Assembly (NCBI GenBank): GCA_016707525.1 | Contig: JADJHP010000003.1 | Coordinates: 1-64,000, forward strand | Reading direction: 5' to 3' | Source of the DNA: Ignavibacteriota bacterium | Lineage (GTDB): Bacteria; Bacteroidota; Ignavibacteria; UBA10030; UBA6906 | Length of the DNA: 64,000 bases | In this document: positions 58,207 to 64,000 of the stretch, piece by piece | Position numbering within the stretch: the first letter of the stretch is position 1 | Layout of the letters: each line of letters starts with the position of its first letter | Notes under the pieces: generated by a model | Database searches by the model: none | What the model was told of the DNA's origin: nothing | The model's input: only the letters and a program-made list of their open reading frames with translations | Position numbers and translations under genes: made by a program

Positions 58207-59025
58207 TCAGTTTTCTTGATCCACAAAGTCCGGGCCGGCATCTTTCCAACTCTGTAGCAGGCTGATCACCCTTCTCGAATCCTCGGAATCGTAAACCTCA
58301 AACAATGGTTTGGGAAGAGCGTATAGAAATACGGTCTCGGTCAATCGAGCGCGCCTCGTGATTATGAGCATCCCTAGCGCGCCGTCCCTGATCTTCCCTT
58401 GGATCGAAAACTCGGGCGGAATCACAACGTAGCCAGCACGAAGATACGTGTCATAGAGGTTTCCCACGTCGTTGCTGTACATGATCAACGCATGGATGAC
58501 GACCGAGTCCCCTTCGGGATAGCAAATCCCGAAGTTGTAGCTAAGGGCCATCGAGTCCCCAGGCAGGAGTTCCGTTGGCATCGAATTCAGGTGTCGAACT
58601 GCCTCCCTTTTCGACTCAACAACTTCCAGCAGATGCCTCCGGAGTATCGGTTCCCAAGAGACCGTATCACCGTAAACTTCAGCCACAAGTCGCGCAAGGC
58701 CACTGCCAATATTCTTCAGGCGAAAGGTAATACGCATTCTGAGTCGTGCGGACAGTTCCGGCGCGGATCCAAATGCGGTATTTCGGCTCTCGAGCAAGAC
58801 TTGTTCATGGGCAGGCTTGAGGTCACATTCCGTCTCGACTTGTGTCACTACCGGAGCCTCAAGGAGAACGAGACGGGGCTGTGAAGCTATAGCTGTATCG
58901 CGAAAACTCGTGCTCGATTGCATTGAATGCGCCCACCAAGCGGCCCAAATGGTGGCACCTGCTGCCACCAGGGAAACGAATACGGCCACTCGTGGCCTAT
59001 CTAACCAAGGTACACGGTTTCCCAT
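58207..59025 (-). CDS. Hypothetical membrane-anchored protein
   Basis: A 272-residue protein, unrecognised. One N-terminal helix (AVFVSLVAAGATIWAAWWAH) is followed by a beta-rich soluble domain: RLVLLEAPVVTQVETECDL, LSARLRMRITFRLKNIGSGL (a 'conserved strand then N-x-G' feature seen in many phage/defence-associated hypotheticals) and VIHALIMYSNDVGNLYDT. It ends LLQSWKDAGPDFVDQEN. It is the second gene of the minus-strand run inside the tRNA island. Codon composition is visibly less GC-rich than the flanking chromosome. Confidence 0.55.
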   Translation of the reverse strand: MGNRVPWLDRPRVAVFVSLVAAGATIWAAWWAHSMQSSTSFRDTAIASQPRLVLLEAPVVTQVETECDLKPAHEQVLLESRNTAFGSAPELSARLRMRITFRLKNIGSGLARLVAEVYGDTVSWEPILRRHLLEVVESKREAVRHLNSMPTELLPGDSMALSYNFGICYPEGDSVVIHALIMYSNDVGNLYDTYLRAGYVVIPPEFSIQGKIRDGALGMLIITRRARLTETVFLYALPKPLFEVYDSEDSRRVISLLQSWKDAGPDFVDQEN

Positions 59026-59096
59026 TCGGCCTGCTCCCTGTCGTTTCGGATTTCGCGCTTGGGTTGTTCATGTGAGCGATTGCGTTTCGGGTCTTC

Positions 59097-59621
59097 TCAC
59101 TTGTTCCTGTTCGGATGATCGCTTTCCCAATATGCTCGCGTCTCCATGATTTCCATCGCCGTCGCATCGATCTCCCGGATAAGAGTACGAATGCCCTTCA
59201 CGCCATCCAGCTCTACACGCTCAGCTTCAAGTCTATATCCTCTCATCCTCGCAGTAGCCTTCAGCCGGATGGGTGCGGCTTTGCTGGCCGAGTGAGGGCC
59301 GAGAAGCCACCTCGAGTGAATTATCTCGTTCCGTCTTCCTGTGAGATCTGATGCCTTCTCGATCAACTTCCGGAATCTACTGGACTTTTCGGGGTCAGAT
59401 TCAAAATGGCAGTATAGGGAAACAAGCTTGTCCTTCAACGGTTGGAATGGCAGATCGGCCGTGAGTATCTCTCCCGTCTTCTCGTGCTGATTGATCATGA
59501 TGTTGGCAAAAGCTTTCATCGCCCCCTCCAGGTCCGTATGTGCCACGACCAGCATTCCGATTGCCTTGAAGTAATTATCCAGCAGACTCTCCCGATCAGA
59601 AGCCATGGGGCGGACTTTCAT
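59097..59621 (-). CDS. HEPN-like hypothetical protein
   Basis: A 174-residue, mostly helical protein from ATG 59621 with GGAG 5 nt upstream. Helices LLDNYFKAIGMLVVAHTDLE, FQPLKDKLVSLYCHFES and SRFRKLIEKASDLTGRRNEI lead to the motif R97-N-E-I-I-H102 followed by SRW. An R-x4-H motif after a helical bundle is typical of HEPN nucleases and related toxin or immunity proteins. No MNT-type nucleotidyltransferase partner is next to it. The function is inferred only from the motif and from its position in an island. Confidence 0.5.
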   Translation of the reverse strand: MKVRPMASDRESLLDNYFKAIGMLVVAHTDLEGAMKAFANIMINQHEKTGEILTADLPFQPLKDKLVSLYCHFESDPEKSSRFRKLIEKASDLTGRRNEIIHSRWLLGPHSASKAAPIRLKATARMRGYRLEAERVELDGVKGIRTLIREIDATAMEIMETRAYWESDHPNRNK

Positions 59622-59919
59622 TCCTCTCCAGTTTCGCTCTAGGATCGTTTATACGAGGCGAACGCAAACGCACTCCGACCGCCCATTCTCACCCTCTGCG
59701 CGTACCTCTCATGCTCTCTCATGCGCTTCCATGCAACGCTGTACGCTCTCGTGACTCTCGCCGGCTGCCCAACTTTGCAACTCGGGGGTGCCGTCAACAC
59801 GTACCCCCCATCATTTTCACCCACCGCAATTCGCAACGTCGCGCGATTGTGAGGGTTCAGCGCAGCCGGTCTATATCCCTCACTGGGTGTTGACGACTCC
59901 AAGAGAGACTCTCGACCGG
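59622..59919. other. Intergenic region with a repeat shared with 61608-61650
   Basis: A 298-bp gap. The stretch at about 59815-59850 (CGCAATTCGCAACGTCG, then GCGATTG) is closely similar to about 61610-61650 (CAAATCGCAACGTCGG, then GCGATTG); both contain imperfect inverted AATCGC/GCGATT arms. An 87-codon minus-strand frame here is not convincing as a gene. Confidence 0.45.
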
Positions 59920-60429
59920 TTATAGCGGCTTTCCCGTGTTGTGAGGTGCTGGGTGCATCGACATCAGAATCTTGTACGCAAGACTCTCACCTTCAGGGCC
60001 ATAGTACTTGATCACCGCGCTCGATTCGGTTCCGTCGGAATTGAAGTATGCCCGCATTCCTATCAAATTGCTGAAGTGTGAATCATACGGACGAAACGAT
60101 CCCAGCCCCCGGAATATGACTGCGCGGTGGCCGTGATGCATGATCGACTCTTCCTGGTAGTCCCGGAACATCGAAGCCCCGAATGGTGTGTAGATGCAGA
60201 GCTGAATCACGACCACGCCATCACCCACACCGCCAATGATCACCGGGTTCTCGGGGATCGCGATCTGGCCAATGGGCATGACTCGGCCGATCGGATAAAA
60301 ATCGGGTGGCACAAGAATCTGCGCGTACGGCAGATCGTAGGCGTCCCACCCTATGTATGGCTCCACGCCTTGATCCGTGCAAGCCGACAAGGCCAGAGCG
60401 CTCAGGACCAGCATGCTGAAGCGGTTCAT
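59920..60429 (-). CDS. Hypothetical lipoprotein
   Basis: A 169-residue protein with GGGAGA before ATG 60429 and a lipoprotein signal MNRFSMLVLSALALSAC. The mature part has no known domain. It is strand-rich, with YIGWDAYDLPYAQILVPPDF, IGQIAIPENPVIIGGVGDGV, VIQLCIYTPFGASMF and a tail YYGPEGESLAYKILMSMHP. It is probably anchored to an envelope membrane. It lies in the island's minus-strand cargo run. Confidence 0.55.
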   Translation of the reverse strand: MNRFSMLVLSALALSACTDQGVEPYIGWDAYDLPYAQILVPPDFYPIGRVMPIGQIAIPENPVIIGGVGDGVVVIQLCIYTPFGASMFRDYQEESIMHHGHRAVIFRGLGSFRPYDSHFSNLIGMRAYFNSDGTESSAVIKYYGPEGESLAYKILMSMHPAPHNTGKPL

Positions 60430-60701
60430 TGTTGTCTCCCTGCGTTTGATTTCAAGGTTAGGGCTTCCCCCACCTCACGAGAAAACGTGCATCATTAGCC
60501 GCATCCCTCATGGCGAAGAGAATGCTCTCCCGCCAATCAGGACGTGCCGTTGACACCGTCGCGCGATCGCGGAGCATCATGAGCCTGCCGTTTCGCATCG
60601 CACTCAGCTCGCTTCGTTCCTCGAGAGGGATTTGCTGATTTCAGTCAGCTCGCCGGCCATCTTCGCTGTCGCCTCGGCCATAGTCTTCTTGGTTTGGATT
60701 C
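60430..60701. other. Intergenic region, possible small peptides only
   Basis: Short minus-strand frames of 25 codons (MAEATAKMAGELTEISKSLS...) and 47 codons (MRNGRLMMLRDRATVSTARP...) lie end to end and could be pieces of one frameshifted gene. Neither has clear support. Confidence 0.3.
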
Positions 60702-61221
60702 TCAACGCCTGGGTGCAGTTGGCATGCGTGGATCGTTCCGCATCCCGCTAAAGTATCCGTCGTAGTATGTTGTCATACTTCCGCGTTCCCTCACGGTGAC
60801 CGTCGCGCCGGCAAAGAACTGATCACCATCCGGGAGGGGGATTCTAAAATCGTAGTCGAACTGGCTGTTCGACCCGGTGAGCCAGCAATTGCGGGTCTTC
60901 GGCGTGTACCCTCCCAGAACATCGAGGCGGAACCCATTGCCCTCGAAGTAGCCGGACCATCGCCGGACCTCAGGTATCGCGTCTCAGGGACAGAGTCATG
61001 AATCCCGAATTCGTGGTGGGTCCTCTGATGGCCCAGATCCCCTCGAGGTCTGGCGGGGAAGATCTACTGCCGGACTCCTCCGGGCTTATCATCAGCGCAA
61101 GCAGCAATCCGAGAAACTCTAACAGAAGGTCGCCAGCAATACCGCGCGATGAGGTGCCTTTCCTCCCCAGAGAAGATCTCGCATGGACTCTGGCCATCGG
61201 CGTGAACCAGGCTGCCTTCAT
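60702..61221 (-). CDS. Hypothetical protein, one frameshift
   Basis: From ATG 61221 the frame gives a basic N-terminus, a hydrophobic stretch (GIAGDLLLEFLGLLLALMIS) and DLEGIWAIRGPTTNSGFMTL, then stops after SLRRDT. In another frame, starting near 60965, it continues IPEVRRWSGYFEGNGFRLDV, then FDYDFRIPLPDGDQFFAGAT and TTYYDGYFSGM, stopping at 60702. One indel restores about 172 residues. The composition suggests a small beta-barrel with an N-terminal anchor. Family not recognised. Confidence 0.45.
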
Positions 61222-61261
61222 GGAGCCCCCCTCTGAATGTGATCTGACGGAGACAAAGCAG

Positions 61262-61507
61262 TTAGTACTTGTCGCGGACCGCGGCCGGGTGCTGCTTCAT
61301 GTACTCTCGCATCCGCCGGTCGTTATCTGCTCGCTGCACGGAGTCTCGCGCGATCGCGGCACTGTCGACCCGGATGCTAGCCGCCCGGGCGATCTCGAAC
61401 CGCTCGGCAGTGTTCTTCGACTCAAGCAGCAACATGATCACCGCGAGGGCCGCGCATCCAGCGGTGAACGATAGGACCGCGACCACGCGCTTCCATTCCT
61501 TACTCAT
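61262..61507 (-). CDS. Small single-pass membrane protein
   Basis: An 81-residue protein from ATG 61507 with AGGAG about 6 nt upstream. One helix (VVAVLSFTAGCAALAVIMLL) is followed by a charged helical tail (SVQRADNDRRMREYMKQHP). No homology recognised. The good ribosome-binding site supports it as a real gene of the island run. Confidence 0.5.
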   Translation of the reverse strand: MSKEWKRVVAVLSFTAGCAALAVIMLLLESKNTAERFEIARAASIRVDSAAIARDSVQRADNDRRMREYMKQHPAAVRDKY

Positions 61508-61663
61508 GAGTTCTCCTGGAGACCGTGATCACGACGAAGACGCTGCCACGAGAGAGCCTCCACCCATTCGTTGGAGCGTCGTGGAACGAGAGAGAACAGC
61601 CGGCACCGTTTTCCCCCGCAGCAAATCGCAACGTCGGGCGATTGCCGGGGCATCGTAAGCGTC

Positions 61664-62425
61664 TCACTTCGGCGATATGAGCAGTAGTCGATGCACATCG
61701 ATGACTGTCTCGATGAATTCTCGTCGTGATGCCGACTGGGTTCCAGGCAGAGAGGCCGATCCGTCCGCCTTCGGGAATGGCATCCCCCATCCCTTTCCGT
61801 TCACCCGACCTCTCACCATGAGCACGGCACTCCCCGTCGCCTTCACCTCTTTCACCGCCGACGGACCTATCGCTAGCCAGACATCCGAAGTTGACACGTC
61901 CGATTGCCCACCGGCTGATAACGTCACTTTCGCCGTGAGCCACGCACATGTGTTGAACTGTCCGAACGGGAGAGCAAGCTGCACAGTATCCCGGAGCGTG
62001 TACTCCTGCAGCAGGGTGTACGAATACCCCTTGTAGAAAAAAGTCGTCTGCCCCCCACCCGTCATGCCGTAGAACAGCGAGTCCCGCATACGGAGCGGCG
62101 CATCGAAGATGATCGGGCTCTCACCAACCAACTGGAAGCCGGCATACCCCGAGGCGCTATAGTAGAACCGATTTCCAGCACTGTTTTCCGTGATCAAGTA
62201 CTGAATCCCGAACTGGATTTTCGCTTCAACGAAACGCTCGTAGGAACTATCGGACCACGTCTTCGTGTAGAGGCTGTCGAGGTAGCTGCCGTACAGTGCC
62301 ATCTTGAGTGACGGCTGCCAGAAGCCAGGAGGATTCTCCGGAGCTGTCACCGCACCATCGTCCTTCCCGCTGCAGGAGAACAGCATGAGAGGGAGTACCG
62401 CGAGAAGGACCATCCGTGTGATCAT
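61664..62425 (-). CDS. Hypothetical lipoprotein next to tRNA-Pro
   Basis: A 253-residue protein from ATG 62425 (GGGAG upstream) with a lipoprotein signal MITRMVLLAVLPLMLFSC. The mature part has a low-complexity start (SGKDDGAVTAPENPPG) and a beta-rich body: FGIQYLITENSAGNRFYYSA, GGQTTFFYKGYSYTLLQEYT and LTAKVTLSAGGQSDVSTSDV. No domain recognised. This is the gene nearest to the intact attachment site, where an integrase would be expected but none is seen. Confidence 0.6.
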   Translation of the reverse strand: MITRMVLLAVLPLMLFSCSGKDDGAVTAPENPPGFWQPSLKMALYGSYLDSLYTKTWSDSSYERFVEAKIQFGIQYLITENSAGNRFYYSASGYAGFQLVGESPIIFDAPLRMRDSLFYGMTGGGQTTFFYKGYSYTLLQEYTLRDTVQLALPFGQFNTCAWLTAKVTLSAGGQSDVSTSDVWLAIGPSAVKEVKATGSAVLMVRGRVNGKGWGMPFPKADGSASLPGTQSASRREFIETVIDVHRLLLISPK

Positions 62426-62445
62426 GATCTCCCGCAGCGAGGAAA

Positions 62446-62477
62446 AAAAACGGCGACCTCAGATTCGAAGTCGCCGT
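62446..62477 (-). terminator. Rho-independent terminator of tRNA-Pro
   Basis: AACGGCGAC/GTCGCCGTT stem around CTCAGATTCGAA, followed by eight T on the minus strand. It lies 64 nt beyond the tRNA 3' end. Confidence 0.85.
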
Positions 62478-62533
62478 TTGGAAGTTGTGGCCATTTTGTG
62501 TCCATCCCCTGCCGTGGACATTCAAAACTGCCT

Positions 62534-62574
62534 TTTTGAGTCGGGGCGCCGGGATTTGAACCCGGGACCTCTTG
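62534..62574. other. attachment site in the intact tRNA-Pro (proximal island boundary)
   Basis: A 41-bp sequence identical to 51882-51922, covering the 3' half of tRNA-Pro. The direct repeats enclose 10.6 kb. Confidence 0.85.
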
Positions 62575-62615
62575 GTCCCGAACCAAGCGCGCTAGCCGGG
62601 CTGCGCTACGCCCCG
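62541..62615 (-). tRNA. tRNA-Pro(CGG)
   Basis: A 75-nt cloverleaf with CCA not encoded. It has a 7-bp acceptor CGGGGCG/CGCCCCG, D arm GCGC...GCGC, anticodon stem CTTGG/CCAAG with loop TTCGGGA (anticodon CGG, decoding CCG), and T arm CCGGG-TTCAAAT-CCCGG. Its 3' part is the attachment site of the island. The terminator at 62446-62477 ends the transcript. A near-consensus TACAAT directly before the 5' end is too close to be its promoter; transcription probably starts beyond the 117-bp insert. Confidence 0.95.
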
Positions 62616-62617
62616 AT

Positions 62618-62734
62618 TGTACATCAAACTACGGGTTCCTCAACCTCACCACCGGAGCCGGTCCCGCTTCGCGGGATCCGCGTTGCGACTTCGTACTTGC
62701 CTCGTTTCACTCGGCAAGTCCGGTCGCAACGGGA
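62618..62734. repeat. 117-bp hairpin-rich insert flanked by a duplicated tRNA 5' end
   Basis: GCTGCGCTACGCCCCGAT occurs at 62600-62617 (inside and before the tRNA) and again at 62735-62752. Between the copies lie nested inverted repeats: GTTGCGAC/GTCGCAAC with ACTTGCC/GGCAAGT inside, and TCCCGC/GCGGGA. The arrangement looks like an inserted mobile element with an 18-bp target duplication that restored the tRNA. Confidence 0.6.
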
Positions 62735-62843
62735 GCTGCGCTACGCCCCGATGTACCGCGTACAGCATTTTCCCTAGTATAGAAGACCTATATCCGAGAG
62801 AATATATAAACATACGAAAAACCCGACAGGAATGCAAGAGCTG

Positions 62844-62872
62844 TTGCTTTCTTCATGACGCGGTATTACATT
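62844..62872 (+). promoter_or_regulatory. Candidate promoter of the MASE1 kinase
   Basis: TTGCTT, 17 nt, TACATT, 20 nt before the start codon at 62893. A moderate match only. Confidence 0.35.
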
Positions 62873-62892
62873 TGTCAATCGGAGGGTCGAAG

Positions 62893-64000
62893 ATGAAGGC
62901 GCAGTTCTCGTTCCGGTCGCAATCCCTCGCAATTCGCCTTACACTGTTCGGTATCGTCTTCCTCGGGGGGACCCTCATTTCCGGGACCGCTCCCCTTCCG
63001 GGATCGGTGCACTCCGCCCTGTGCCCGACGATCGGCATTCTGCTCGGCACACTCCTGATCTTCCCTCGCCGCGAGTGGCCCGCGTTCCTCGCTGCCACCG
63101 CACCCGCGATCATCATCTCGATCTTCCTCGAGGAGACACCGCCCGAGGCAACGCTTCTCCTCTGGACCGTGCATCACATCCAGGCCATCGCCGGCGCATA
63201 CCTCATGCAGGTGCTCGGCACCCCGCGCCCACGCATCGATTCGCTCCAGGACCTCACCGAGTTCACGGCGATCGGCGGCGTCATCGCCACCGTCCTCGGC
63301 GCTACCCTCGGTAGCATCGTTGCATCACGCTTCTATCCCGACGAGTCCATCAATGCGCTGTGGAAATCATGGGCCAGCGCACACCTCCTGGGCACTATGA
63401 CCGTCGCGCCGGTGCTCCTCACCTGGGATACCGAACGCATCCAGAAATTCTTCCAGCAGAAACGCAGACGCATCACGGAAGCCATCCTGCTGACCCTGGC
63501 CGCCTGCGCATGGAGCATGGTGATCCTCTCCGGCCTCCTCGACTGGTCCCGCGTCGACGAGTTCCTGATCCTCCCGCTCATCATGTGGGCACCCGCACGC
63601 TTCGGCATGCGCGGCGCTGCGTTGATCAATATCCTCATCGCCATCCTCGCCAATACCCTGGCCATGAATGGCTACGGCGAGTATGCACGCGCGGAGGTCT
63701 TCGAATACCGGACCCTGCTCGGACTCCAGATGCTCCTTGCCGTATCAACGCTCTCCACCCTCGCCCTCGGTGCAGTTCTGGGTGAACGCGAGCAGGCTCT
63801 CGACGACCTCGAGGCAGCCCTCCGCGACAAAGAACTTCTTCACCGGGAGATCCATCACCGCGTGAAGAATAACCTCAACCTCATCGCCAGCCTGCTGAGC
63901 GTTCAATCCGAGTACGTACAAGATCCCGAGAACATCCGCGTGCTTGAGGATGCCCGCAGCCGCGTGATCGCGACCGCCCGTATCCATGAACGCCTCACGT
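62893..64000 (+). CDS. MASE1-domain sensor histidine kinase, cut by the right edge
   Basis: At least 369 residues from ATG 62893 (GGAGGG upstream), open to the end of the window. Eight or so membrane segments make a MASE1 sensor: LTLFGIVFLGGTLISGTAPL, CPTIGILLGTLLIFPRREWP, LLWTVHHIQAIAGAYLMQVL, EFTAIGGVIATVLGATLGSI and LILPLIMWAPARFGMRGAAL. A linker (LGEREQALDDLEAALRDKEL) leads to a HisKA_2-type site LHREIHHRVKNNLNLIASLL with the phospho-His. The rest of the dimerisation domain and the ATPase lie beyond the edge. The signal is unknown. Confidence 0.88.
   Translation, partial: MKAQFSFRSQSLAIRLTLFGIVFLGGTLISGTAPLPGSVHSALCPTIGILLGTLLIFPRREWPAFLAATAPAIIISIFLEETPPEATLLLWTVHHIQAIAGAYLMQVLGTPRPRIDSLQDLTEFTAIGGVIATVLGATLGSIVASRFYPDESINALWKSWASAHLLGTMTVAPVLLTWDTERIQKFFQQKRRRITEAILLTLAACAWSMVILSGLLDWSRVDEFLILPLIMWAPARFGMRGAALINILIAILANTLAMNGYGEYARAEVFEYRTLLGLQMLLAVSTLSTLALGAVLGEREQALDDLEAALRDKELLHREIHHRVKNNLNLIASLLSVQSEYVQDPENIRVLEDARSRVIATARIHERLT

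Noticed and set aside
59639..59902. 87-codon minus-strand gene
   Set aside because: No ribosome-binding site, odd composition, and it covers the shared intergenic repeat.
57810..62425. Chromosomal integron cassette array
   Set aside because: The intergenic repeats lack recognisable attC core sites (GTTRRRY/RYYYAAC pairs), and no integron integrase is present. Kept only as a weak alternative to the tRNA island.
62616..62645. TACAAT with TTGAGG 16 nt upstream as the tRNA-Pro promoter
   Set aside because: The -10 box ends at the base before the mature 5' end, so transcription would start inside the tRNA.

Overview
The window is a GC-rich bacterial chromosome segment with no rRNA, CRISPR array or phage genes. 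Two secreted proteins end in a type IX secretion (T9SS) sorting domain of the QNYPNPFNP type. There are also TonB-dependent receptor, TolC and DUF5916 outer-membrane barrels and many secreted glycosidases. This points to an uncultured member of the Fibrobacteres-Chlorobi-Bacteroidetes superphylum, perhaps an Ignavibacteria-like lineage. That placement is an inference from gene content. Several promoters are E. coli-like (TTGACA, 17 bp, TATATT).

Layout. 1-3120 (minus): an SbcD-type nuclease and an unnamed conserved protein, both split by several frameshifts, then an unusual sigma-70-like protein. 3456-20099: a glycan-degradation block with a DUF4838 protein, two GH38 alpha-mannosidase-like enzymes, a GH29 fucosidase and L-arabinose isomerase, interrupted by a tandemly duplicated pair of membrane-protein genes (A-B-A'-B', 15290-18343). 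20489-30105: a hybrid sensor kinase, a T9SS-exported beta-helix protein, a nitroreductase, a serine hydrolase and a DUF5916 protein. 30310-35086: DUF4395, HtpX and LemA, a HigBA-like toxin-antitoxin locus whose toxin is obscured by a poly-G tract, and a membrane protein. 35276-41881: an RND drug-efflux operon with its TetR regulator, operator and a PII-like protein. 41899-51745: a TonB-dependent receptor, PPK2, a GxGYxYP protein, a metzincin protease and a T9SS-exported beta-propeller.

51882-62574 is an island inserted at the 3' end of tRNA-Pro(CGG). A 41-bp exact direct repeat, the 3' part of that tRNA, bounds it. It carries a czcCBA-type metal-efflux operon headed by a small Asp/His-rich exported protein, then a run of small one-strand genes that are mostly unrecognised, including a HEPN-like protein and lipoproteins. 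No integrase is visible. The tRNA is preceded by a 117-bp hairpin-rich insert flanked by an 18-bp duplication of its own 5' end. A MASE1 sensor kinase runs off the right edge.

Sequence quality needs attention. Two long G/C-only tracts (3139-3270, 33034-33210) look like assembly artefacts and hide coding or promoter sequence. Single-base frameshifts, often at homopolymers, split otherwise good genes near 6258, 10455, 35500, 54930 and 60965, and many more lie in the first 2.3 kb.
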